This document shows positions 8,748 to 16,105 of a stretch of DNA of 46,241 nt, in pieces; positions within the stretch are counted from its first letter, which is position 1; each line of letters begins with the position of its first letter. Both the position numbers and the translations under genes were made by a program. Below the pieces are notes generated by a model that was not told the DNA's origin, did not search any database, and worked only from the letters and a program-made list of their open reading frames with translations. The DNA comes from Gammaproteobacteria bacterium (GTDB lineage Bacteria; Pseudomonadota; Gammaproteobacteria; GCF-002020875): positions 1-46,241 of the forward strand of contig JABGQL010000142.1 in NCBI GenBank assembly GCA_018648825.1, written 5' to 3'.

Positions 8748-10688
8748 TTAACTTGATTTAGGCAGCCAAATCTCAAGAATTGCACCTTTTCCAACTCCAT
8801 AACTTTGCAGTGTTATGGTCCCCCCAAAACTCTTCACAAAATTACCGCTATTGTGAAGTCCTCGCCCCTGTTTATCTTGGTCTGCACTATGCCCTGCAGC
8901 AAACAGTTGGCTGGTATCCTCAGATTCAATACCGATGCCGTTATCCTCAATCAGTAACTTTAACCCCGGTTGTTTATTACGCACAGCGGTAGAGAAGCGG
9001 ATTGTGATTTGTCCATTCTGGGGCTGCTGGAGCCGAATGGCATCAATGGCATTCTGAACCAGTGCGGTTACAACCGGAAGCAGCTGGTTTCTGGGTAGAT
9101 AGGCCTCATTTAGGCCGGAGGCTACATCAATCTCGGTTGATATACTGTATTTCTGTAACTGAGGGGCCAGTAGTGACACCACCTCCTTAAAGAAAGAGTG
9201 TGGGTGAAAACGGGAAAGCTGAAAATGGGGTTTGCTGCTGTGCTCTTGTTGTCGAACAATCTCAGCAATATCCTGGAGCCGTAACTCCAACTGCTGTAGC
9301 GGTGTGGACCACTCCTTCTCTACAACCCCTACCAGCATATCTTCTGTGCGCTGTAATACGGTCTTCAACTGCTCTGGTGAGAGCTCTTCGACCTGCTCTG
9401 AAAGCTTGTGCAGTAGTGTACTTCCCTTGAGGACCATCTTCTCTCCATTTCTCATCTGGAAAGTTTTCCCACTCAACCCAGCAAGGATGTTGCCAATGTT
9501 ATGCATCATATTGGCTGATATCTCTGCAACCCCTGACTGGAAGGCGATCATCTGCTCTTTCTCCTCCAAGTCATGCTGACGGGTGATGTCCCGAATCAAT
9601 ACCAACTTATGATCTTCCTCTTCCATGGGGAGTGGAGCGAAAGAGAGTTCCAATAGTACTTTGCTCATATCACTATTGGAGAACAGCAGGCGATCACTGC
9701 ACAGCGCTGTTGAAGAGAGTAGTTGATCTACTTGTGGTATTAGTTCTGGTGGGAAGAGAGCATTGAGTATGACCCCTTCCAAAGTCTCTGCATAAGCAGG
9801 AAAAAGTGCTTTTGCAGCAGGGTTGCTTACCAGAATCTCCCCTTGTGGATTGACCACAAACAGTGCATCCCCCATATTCTCCATAATGGACGAGAGTTGA
9901 TCATTGCTCTTTTTTAGATCACGAGTACGCTCAATCACCTTATCTTCAAGAGTGGCCAGCAGCTGTTCACGCTCATCACGTAACTCTCTCTCTGCAGCCA
10001 TACTTTCAAGCAGTGCCATTACCCCTTCACAGAGGTGAATCAACTCTTTAGAGTTGTATGTTGCAGAGGTTTTCTCTACCTCTTCACTGTGTTCAACCTG
10101 TTGCAGATAGTCATCGACTTTACGGATTGGGCGTACTACCAGTAGATGGACCAGTATAAAGAGAACCAGAGCCAATAGTAAAACAGCAAAAACCAGCATG
10201 GTGGTAATCTGTTGGACTTGTTGCTCTAAGTTTTTAAAAGATTCGACCAGATCCCAGCGCAGGGCAATCGCACCGAAGCGCTCTCCTTCAAAAATAACCT
10301 CACGGTAGGTGGTCAGAATCAAATTTTGGTCCAACCCTTTAACAACAGCATCGGGATGGCATTCAGGTACATTTTCTCCCCAACGCAACAGAGGATGATT
10401 CTGGTAGTTACAGAACTCAGCGCCTAACAGGTTTGGGTGGATCTCAACCAAGCCACTGAGTGAGGTCTCAAGGATGGGGGTGTCTTCACTGACCAAGGCA
10501 TCCAACAATGTGGTAGAGAATAGTGCCGTACGTTTATCAATATCCTGCTGAATCTGCTGCTGCTGGTAGCTATGTAACAGCTGAGAGAGTGTGGTCGCCC
10601 CAATCCAGACCAGCACCAAACTGACACCCAACATTAACCAAAAGGTCTGGGTGCCAATAGACCAACTTTTAGGTTGAAAGAGTCTCAA
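8748..10688 (-). CDS. Membrane sensor histidine kinase with HNIGN phosphoacceptor box (cassette A, kinase 2)
   Basis: This 646-residue kinase has the same architecture as its neighbour: TM1 at about 15-33, a periplasmic domain about 34-160, TM2 at about 162-185, a HAMP-like linker, a coiled coil, and PAS (about 262-370; GDALFVVNPQGEILVSNPAA). The core box is EISANMMHNIGNILAGLSG with His396. The HATPase region has VQNAIDAI, IEDNGIGI and a lid reading GRGLHNSGNFV. The periplasmic domain contains two cysteines 17 residues apart (Cys93 and Cys110). It lies 27 bp downstream of the second PhnD-like gene, forming a binding-protein/kinase pair. The linker also carries DIAEIVRQQEHSS, a stretch seen in related form in the 1197-residue kinase. 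Confidence 0.9.
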   Translation of the reverse strand: MRLFQPKSWSIGTQTFWLMLGVSLVLVWIGATTLSQLLHSYQQQQIQQDIDKRTALFSTTLLDALVSEDTPILETSLSGLVEIHPNLLGAEFCNYQNHPLLRWGENVPECHPDAVVKGLDQNLILTTYREVIFEGERFGAIALRWDLVESFKNLEQQVQQITTMLVFAVLLLALVLFILVHLLVVRPIRKVDDYLQQVEHSEEVEKTSATYNSKELIHLCEGVMALLESMAAERELRDEREQLLATLEDKVIERTRDLKKSNDQLSSIMENMGDALFVVNPQGEILVSNPAAKALFPAYAETLEGVILNALFPPELIPQVDQLLSSTALCSDRLLFSNSDMSKVLLELSFAPLPMEEEDHKLVLIRDITRQHDLEEKEQMIAFQSGVAEISANMMHNIGNILAGLSGKTFQMRNGEKMVLKGSTLLHKLSEQVEELSPEQLKTVLQRTEDMLVGVVEKEWSTPLQQLELRLQDIAEIVRQQEHSSKPHFQLSRFHPHSFFKEVVSLLAPQLQKYSISTEIDVASGLNEAYLPRNQLLPVVTALVQNAIDAIRLQQPQNGQITIRFSTAVRNKQPGLKLLIEDNGIGIESEDTSQLFAAGHSADQDKQGRGLHNSGNFVKSFGGTITLQSYGVGKGAILEIWLPKSS

Positions 10689-10715
10689 GGAGCAAGGTGC
10701 AATCTACAAGTCTAC

Positions 10716-11579
10716 TTATTTAAAGAAGGCATCACTGTTGTGGATCGCCTTGCGCACAGAGTTATAGGCTGCATCATCCGCAGCTACAAAACCATCTTTC
10801 TTCAACACCTTTAGTGCTTTTTTGTCATCAAACTCTAGCAATACTTGAGTCAATGCCTGCTGTACCCGAGCAGAAAGCCCTTGTCGTGCAGCCCAAGCCT
10901 TGGTTGCTAGCTTAAATTCTTTAAGAATGCGGATTTTTCTGCCTTTCTTTACCAGTTTCTTGAAGGTGCTGGACTTAAGCGCGCCTGCAGCGTAGTCCCC
11001 TTTGGCAACCGCCTCTCCAACTTTATCGTGTCGTCCTAGGTAGCTATACCCTTTTAGCTCTTTATCATGAACCCCGGCTTCAGCCAGCAGTAGTTGGGCA
11101 AAGTAACGACCAATGGTTGACTGTTCGTTTCCAAAGGCGAAACGCTCCCCTTTTAATGCGCTCATGTCTTGAATTGCGCTGTCTGCATGGGCGATGATAT
11201 AACCGCTACGCATCTTCTTCCCTTTTTTACTCTCCATGGCAATCAGCTCTACTGCACTGTTTTTATCCTTAGCCAATACATAGGAGGCGGGCCCAAAACG
11301 GGCAAAGTCCACCTCACCATTTGCTAGCTTGTTGATGGCTTGGTCATAGGTTGGAGAGATGCGGGTGTGAATACGGACCTTCTCACCCAGCACTTTTTCC
11401 ATTCGAACCTCAATTTGGCTCAATAAGGGTCTGAACTGTGTTACCACTGCGGTTGCTTTATCTGAGGCGTATAGTCCAAAATTAAGAGCTAGATCGGCCT
11501 GTGCCGTTGTGGACACTGCAGTAAGCGATAGTGCTAACCCCAATGCCTTATTCAGCACCCTATTTCTAAAAGTGATCAC
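10716..11579 (-). CDS. PhnD-like periplasmic phosphate/phosphonate-type binding protein (cassette A, 2)
   Basis: This 287-residue protein has a signal peptide of about 28 residues (ALGLALSLTAVSTTAQAD). Mature features are LNFGLYASDKATAVVTQFRPLLSQIE, the ligand-lobe loop VDFARFGPASYVLA (PhnD family: D-A/R-x-G-P-x-Y), and LSALKGERFAFGNEQSTIGRYF, the hinge and second-lobe motif. It diverges from the other PhnD-like protein in this cassette, so the two probably recognise different ligands. It starts 3 bp after the response regulator stop and is followed after 27 bp by the kinase at 8748. No transporter genes accompany it, which favours a sensory role. Confidence 0.88.
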   Translation of the reverse strand: MITFRNRVLNKALGLALSLTAVSTTAQADLALNFGLYASDKATAVVTQFRPLLSQIEVRMEKVLGEKVRIHTRISPTYDQAINKLANGEVDFARFGPASYVLAKDKNSAVELIAMESKKGKKMRSGYIIAHADSAIQDMSALKGERFAFGNEQSTIGRYFAQLLLAEAGVHDKELKGYSYLGRHDKVGEAVAKGDYAAGALKSSTFKKLVKKGRKIRILKEFKLATKAWAARQGLSARVQQALTQVLLEFDDKKALKVLKKDGFVAADDAAYNSVRKAIHNSDAFFK

Positions 11580-11582
11580 AAA

Positions 11583-12152
11583 TTATGCTCCAGATTGTTG
11601 TTTACATTGACTAAGCTGTTGCTCTAGCTTGGCCAGTTTTTCAGTATGGATGATATCACGCGCCCAGTAATAGGAGAACATGCGGGCAACTTGAAACAGC
11701 TCGTCGGGGATAAATGGCTTTTTAAGGTAGACAAAATTATACCCCAAGTGGGTATAGATCTCATCTGTGGAGTAGTCTGCATAGGCGGAGACGATGGCAA
11801 TATTGGTCCGTGGATCAATACGTCGCAGCTGTCCACTACACTCTACCCCATCCATCCCCGGTGGCATACGCACATCAAGAAATACGGTAGAGAATGGCTC
11901 TCCTTCGTCAAATGCCTGCTTAAATAGAGAGATCGCCTCCTTTCCTGAGTTGGCTGTGACCAGCTCAAAGCTGTCTGCAGATTGATCAATGGCTTGTTTG
12001 CTCTCATCCTCTTCCAGAGAGAAACCATCGGTCAATAGTTGCATCAACTCATCAGTTTCAGAGTTTGCTGCAGTGACCAGAATCTCATGATAAGCCTCCA
12101 GCACATGAATATCATCGTCTACAACAAGGATTTTTCGGTTGGGTATGATCAT
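11583..12152 (-). CDS. Stand-alone response regulator with expanded REC domain
   Basis: This 189-residue single REC protein has no DNA-binding or enzymatic output. Acidic pocket VVDDD is at residues 11-14, phosphoacceptor Asp93 is in FLDVRMPPGMDG, the switch Ser is in IVSAYAD, and Lys144/145 is in LKKPF. The domain is longer than a normal receiver because about 35 residues are inserted between helix 1 (VLEAYHEIL) and strand 2 (FELVTANSG). The receiver in the REC-kinase fusion at 38043 has the same kind of insertion. A short helical tail (EKLAKLEQQLSQCKQQ) could mediate pairing. It is encoded between the HD-GYP-like gene (24 bp) and a PhnD-like gene (3 bp), so it is a likely target of the HNIGN kinases, by context only. 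Confidence 0.9.
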   Translation of the reverse strand: MIIPNRKILVVDDDIHVLEAYHEILVTAANSETDELMQLLTDGFSLEEDESKQAIDQSADSFELVTANSGKEAISLFKQAFDEGEPFSTVFLDVRMPPGMDGVECSGQLRRIDPRTNIAIVSAYADYSTDEIYTHLGYNFVYLKKPFIPDELFQVARMFSYYWARDIIHTEKLAKLEQQLSQCKQQSGA

Positions 12153-12176
12153 ATCCTTATACTCCTCAAACAGAAA

Positions 12177-13382
12177 TTAGAATAGCGTAACTTCGCTACT
12201 TTCGTCAGCATCTTGTGCGTCAACACCCAAGTTCTCCTCAATTGTGCGAAATAGGGCCATACCCTTCCGGTTAGGCTTCTCCTCGTCGCCCCAGAATAGA
12301 TCTGCGTTCAGCCTATGGGTATCATCATGGCTGAAGTGCTCAACGATCATATAATTAGGGAACACTGTATCACGCTCTTTTGGCATTTTATACGGTTCAT
12401 TCGAGGGGTCCCAAACGGCATAGACGAGAGGACAGGTACGTTTGCTCCGCCGACGGGCAACAACAGCAACCTCTCCACTCTTCAGCATTACAGTTACACC
12501 GGGAGGGTAGACACCTACCTCGGCGATAAAGTGGCGTGCGAGAATTGAGTCATACTGATCCTTCTCCTGATCAAGAAATACACGCATGATATCCTGTGGA
12601 TTTCGGGGCTTACGTCCAACACGAGGAGAGATCGCTGAGCCATAGCGGTCTGCGATTGCAAGCAGCCGAGCTTCTTCAAGAATAGTATCCCCTGCCAACC
12701 CATTGGGATAGCCACTACCATTTAAGCGTTCATGATGATAGCCCACAGCTTGTAACCACGCCTTATCCTTAACCCCCATTGCAATCAGCATCTTTACCGC
12801 CTGTGAAGGGTGTTTACGAACCATCTTCTTCTGCCACTCTTCTAACGGTCCTTCATGCTTGGCGAGGTCGTCCTGTAGTGGGTACATCCCCAAGTTAGCC
12901 GTGAGTGAGGCACAGGCCAGTTTGATGATACGTTTTTTCTCCCACTTCATATTCTGTGCTGTGAGAACGGAAAAAACGGTATTCTGCAAGGTGCGAATAA
13001 CGGAGTGTTTGAGGTCAGAACGAATATGGACGATACCGATCATGGTGTCTGGATCATCCTCCAGCTGTTTTACAACCTCAACCGCAATACGCATGATATC
13101 GTTCACCAAGTTGTAGCCATTGGTGACGAAGTTGTTGTAAGCAATATCCAGTCGATAGATCAGGTCTTCAACATATTCAGTGGCTGTAGGTTCACTTGGA
13201 GCCTCTTCAAATAGCTCCACTTCACCATCAGGGGTGTTATAGCAGCGTCGCTCATAGATGTTGTCGATTTGGGATTGGTTGTAGATAACAACCCCTTTGC
13301 GCAGCAACAGCGTACCCTCTTCCGTATAAATATCGAAAGTAAGCGGGTGCTCAACCTCAATCATGCCTTGAGTAATACGCAT
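12177..13382 (-). CDS. Degenerate HD-GYP domain protein
   Basis: This 401-residue protein starts with a short beta-rich segment (DUF3391-like: MRITQGMIEV, LTFDIYTEEGTLLLRKGVVI), followed by an HD-GYP fold at about 115-300. The second motif survives (HHERLNGSGYPNGL, residues 216-229, canonical HHE-DGSGYP), as does the HP of KHPSQAVKML. The catalytic HD of the usual LLHDIGK is replaced by SLTANLGMYPL (159-168), and the later DxxDA-T motif reads ADRYGSAISPR. It has therefore probably lost part of its metal site and may bind rather than hydrolyse c-di-GMP. It is first in cassette A. Start not fully certain because no good Shine-Dalgarno precedes either Met1 or Met7. Confidence 0.85.
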   Translation of the reverse strand: MRITQGMIEVEHPLTFDIYTEEGTLLLRKGVVIYNQSQIDNIYERRCYNTPDGEVELFEEAPSEPTATEYVEDLIYRLDIAYNNFVTNGYNLVNDIMRIAVEVVKQLEDDPDTMIGIVHIRSDLKHSVIRTLQNTVFSVLTAQNMKWEKKRIIKLACASLTANLGMYPLQDDLAKHEGPLEEWQKKMVRKHPSQAVKMLIAMGVKDKAWLQAVGYHHERLNGSGYPNGLAGDTILEEARLLAIADRYGSAISPRVGRKPRNPQDIMRVFLDQEKDQYDSILARHFIAEVGVYPPGVTVMLKSGEVAVVARRRSKRTCPLVYAVWDPSNEPYKMPKERDTVFPNYMIVEHFSHDDTHRLNADLFWGDEEKPNRKGMALFRTIEENLGVDAQDADESSEVTLF

Positions 13383-13451
13383 TGATCTATCTATTCATGA
13401 TCTAGTAAAAAAGGAAGGGGGCCATAGTATAATAATCTTAGTGGGTAGAGG

Positions 13452-13478
13452 TAGCCCTCAACGATATGCTGAGGGCTA
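13452..13478 (-). terminator. Perfect 9-bp stem-loop after the P-loop gene, no U-tract
   Basis: TAGCCCTCA, a 9-base loop, then TGAGGGCTA form a perfect inverted repeat 13 bp past the stop of the 637-residue protein and 69 bp before the HD-GYP start. A U-run does not follow on either strand, so it is a weak terminator, a processing or stability hairpin, or an operator ahead of cassette A. The rest of the 109-bp gap shows nothing clear. Confidence 0.5.
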
Positions 13479-13491
13479 TCAAAGACAAGAG

Positions 13492-15405
13492 CTACACTAG
13501 CTGAAGTCCCAAAATACCCTCCATTTTCTCAGCAGTCTCTGATTTTCCAGTACGACTGTCTCCTACCAGTGCCACGGTGATACTCACCTCATCGCGCTGC
13601 TTGCTGCCACTGCCACGCTTCTCTAGAGCAATCTCTTTGATCAGGTCGATGATATCTTCAGCCAGACGTGCAGGTGCAAGTTGCTCTACATCATCACGAC
13701 TTTGGTAGCCGCAACGTGTGAGATCATCATCACTGTTTTCACTGTATACACCAGCCATCAACTGGCTGAAGGCAACACCAAGGCGTAATTCGTTACGCTC
13801 TACCAACACCTTGGCAGCGGTCATGAAACGAGACTCATTATCTAGGAACTGTTCATAGAGTTCTGGGTGCAATACTTCATTCTTCTCATCCCTCAACAGT
13901 GGGAATGGGTTGGCCCAGTAGCTGCTCTCTTTGGCTCCACGGTGGGTATGGGTACTGCCCGCTGCAACACGCTGCCCCAGACGGAAGTGCTCAACCGCCT
14001 CATCTACCTGCATGTTGGCATCAATGGCAGAATTTTCCTGCTCCACCAGTTCAAAGTTATTCATATAGAGCAGCACATCCAGAGGATCTCCACTCATCAC
14101 TTCAATATCTTCTGTTACTGGCACAATCTGTCGTGCGTTTGAGCCGGTATCTTTGTTGTAGCCCACCTCTCGACCTACCATCAACAGTTTGGCTTGCTCA
14201 CTGAATCCGTCGAGACAGGCAAAGGCGCCTGTTTCGGTACCATAGAAGATGGGGCGAACAACGCCGTCGTCTCCGCTCTTCATCTGAACACGACCCATAT
14301 CATCAGCCTTGATCAACATCTCTGTGATATAGGGGCCCTGCTCCTCATCAAAGCGAACGATATAGCGGGTACAGCCACAATGCAACGGCAACTCACCCTT
14401 ACGAATTGCCAGTACATTATGTAGCGTCAAAATTGGCTTCTTGGAGTAACCAAAATATTTCAGCTCATCTCGATTAGGTACCACGCCGACCAGCAGTTGG
14501 CTTTTCTCATCCCAGTAGTAACCGAGATCATCATGGCCAGCATTGGGGTCACCGAAGATAAAGACGCCATCGGGACGGCGATTATTCTTGATGTCATCTA
14601 CGCTGGCAAACGGGAATAGGTTGAGGAGCCCTGGCTCCATCTCTACACTCCCACGTGATTTGTGCAGATAGGCAACAATCAACCAAGCGCCTACCTGTAG
14701 TGGTACAGAGACCCACTCATCTGGATTGAATTTCTCCAAGTTGAGCGGATTGTAGTCCAGCTCGTAGAACGGCTCTGCTCGCTTGTTTGAAGGGGTCGAG
14801 TAATCTACGCCGGTACGAATATCTGCAGCAATCGTCAACGGTACATGCGAGAGCCCTACATAGTCTGCAGGAAGGTTGAAGTAGTGGCCAGAGATCTCTC
14901 CTGCGGTCACGTTGGGGGAGGCATCGAGACCATGACTACGGCGCACACCGTGCTCCATACCGACTTTACGCAGTAGGTGTCTACGGGTCTTGAGGATGAG
15001 GTCCGAGAGGCTTTGGGCCTTATCGGTCACCTTATCTTTTACGGAGTCTGGGGTCTCCAGTCCGGTGGCAACTACATCATTTTGCAGACGCACCAACCGT
15101 GAATAGCTGCTGGAGCGAAAATGGTGAAAGGCACCATCGATGAAACGGACCAAATTACGCGCTCGCTCCATCTCACTGCCTGAGGCAATCTCATCACGTT
15201 CCAACAAATCAAGGAAATCACGCGCACACACTACCTTAATGAAGCTGACTCGGTGAATAGCTTCGTTTTTCCGTTTACTATCTCGATGATCCAGACTGTC
15301 AATAAATTCAGCCTTGTACATCTTCAAAAAGCGGGAAAATGGGAGGCTTTTAATCAGCTGCTCCGGTGTGTTGCATCCTTCACGGATCTCTAGAATCTGC
15401 TCCAT
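13492..15405 (-). CDS. Uncharacterised 637-residue protein with a C-terminal HprK-like P-loop
   Basis: I do not recognise the family with certainty. It has no signal peptide or TM segment and looks like a well-folded cytosolic protein. The only clear motif is VALVGDSRTGKSETAEKME at about residues 609-627, a Walker A of the kind seen in HPr kinase (GxSGxGKSETA) and PEP carboxykinase-like proteins. It lies only about 20 residues from the end, so Walker B and the rest of a nucleotide-binding core cannot follow. Central stretches such as DGVFIFGDPNAGHDDLGYYW and GTETGAFACLDGFSEQ may be conserved. Its length would suit uncharacterised families such as DUF4914 (a guess). It is divergent from the tyrosine phosphatase gene, and a hairpin follows the stop, so truncation by frameshift seems unlikely. 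Confidence 0.75.
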   Translation of the reverse strand: MEQILEIREGCNTPEQLIKSLPFSRFLKMYKAEFIDSLDHRDSKRKNEAIHRVSFIKVVCARDFLDLLERDEIASGSEMERARNLVRFIDGAFHHFRSSSYSRLVRLQNDVVATGLETPDSVKDKVTDKAQSLSDLILKTRRHLLRKVGMEHGVRRSHGLDASPNVTAGEISGHYFNLPADYVGLSHVPLTIAADIRTGVDYSTPSNKRAEPFYELDYNPLNLEKFNPDEWVSVPLQVGAWLIVAYLHKSRGSVEMEPGLLNLFPFASVDDIKNNRRPDGVFIFGDPNAGHDDLGYYWDEKSQLLVGVVPNRDELKYFGYSKKPILTLHNVLAIRKGELPLHCGCTRYIVRFDEEQGPYITEMLIKADDMGRVQMKSGDDGVVRPIFYGTETGAFACLDGFSEQAKLLMVGREVGYNKDTGSNARQIVPVTEDIEVMSGDPLDVLLYMNNFELVEQENSAIDANMQVDEAVEHFRLGQRVAAGSTHTHRGAKESSYWANPFPLLRDEKNEVLHPELYEQFLDNESRFMTAAKVLVERNELRLGVAFSQLMAGVYSENSDDDLTRCGYQSRDDVEQLAPARLAEDIIDLIKEIALEKRGSGSKQRDEVSITVALVGDSRTGKSETAEKMEGILGLQLV

Positions 15406-15494
15406 AACTCATCCTGTATTAACCTGGGGCCGAGCATTCTATCACAACCCTTAACATTTCGTCTGCAGCAAAGGCTGTGGTATCCTTTTGACGC

Positions 15495-15992
15495 ATGAAA
15501 AAGAGCAAGAAAATATCCGTCCTAATGGTCTGCATGGGGAATATCTGTAGATCCCCTACTGCACACGGTGTATTCAGAAAGATAGTTGAAGAAGAGGGAC
15601 TTACGGAATCTATTGAAGTTGATTCCGCAGGTACTCACTCCTATCATATCGGTAATCCACCAGACTCACGCGCACTACAGACAGCACTGCGTAGAGGGTT
15701 GGATATGAGTGACCTTAAGGCACGCAAAGCTAAAGAGCGAGACTTTGAGCGTTTTGATCTAGTATTGGCAATGGATCGGGATAATTTTGCAATATTAGAG
15801 AGCTACACCACTCCCCAGACTGCCCCCAAGCTGAAGCTGTTTATGGAGTTTGCCTCGGATCAGTGGCGTACTAGTGAGGTGCCAGACCCCTATTATGGTG
15901 GGGCCAATGGGTTTGAGACGGTATTTGATATGGTGGAGGATGCCTCTCGTGGTTTGATTCGTTATATTCGGCAGCAGCACCAGTTACCGTAA
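15495..15992 (+). CDS. Low-molecular-weight protein-tyrosine phosphatase
   Basis: This 165-residue cytosolic phosphatase acts on phosphotyrosine or small phosphoesters. The P-loop is near the N-terminus, VLMVCMGNICRSPTAHGVF, matching C-x5-R-S. The general-acid aspartate is in EVPDPYYGGANGF, also normal for the family. The gene begins 89 bp from the divergent P-loop gene at 13492 and ends just before a strong bidirectional terminator shared with rne. No tyrosine kinase or exopolysaccharide genes are beside it, so its substrate is unknown. The neighbouring protein with an HprK-like P-loop is a possible functional partner, by position only. Confidence 0.93.
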   Translation: MKKSKKISVLMVCMGNICRSPTAHGVFRKIVEEEGLTESIEVDSAGTHSYHIGNPPDSRALQTALRRGLDMSDLKARKAKERDFERFDLVLAMDRDNFAILESYTTPQTAPKLKLFMEFASDQWRTSEVPDPYYGGANGFETVFDMVEDASRGLIRYIRQQHQLP

Positions 15993-16033
15993 CCAATGTA
16001 GAGCCCTAGGAGCTAGGCGCCTTCCCAGTATAA

Positions 16034-16070
16034 AAAAAGGGCTACCCCAACCTTAGGGGTAGCCCTTTTT
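16034..16070. terminator. Bidirectional rho-independent terminator
   Basis: AAAAAGGGCTACCCC, a 7-base loop, GGGGTAGCCCTTTTT: a perfect 15-bp inverted repeat with a GC-rich core and A/T runs on both sides. It therefore works in both directions, ending the phosphatase transcript from the left and the rne transcript from the right. Confidence 0.93.
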
Positions 16071-16105
16071 CAGTCTCGGCATAAGCCGTTACTTCATCAC
16101 TTCAA

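Noticed and set aside
13383-13491. An open frame of about 39 codons in the +1 frame after the stop of the 637-residue protein, considered as a frameshifted continuation
   Set aside because: The product resembles no Walker B or kinase sequence, is too short to finish a P-loop domain, and runs through a hairpin and a probable promoter region.
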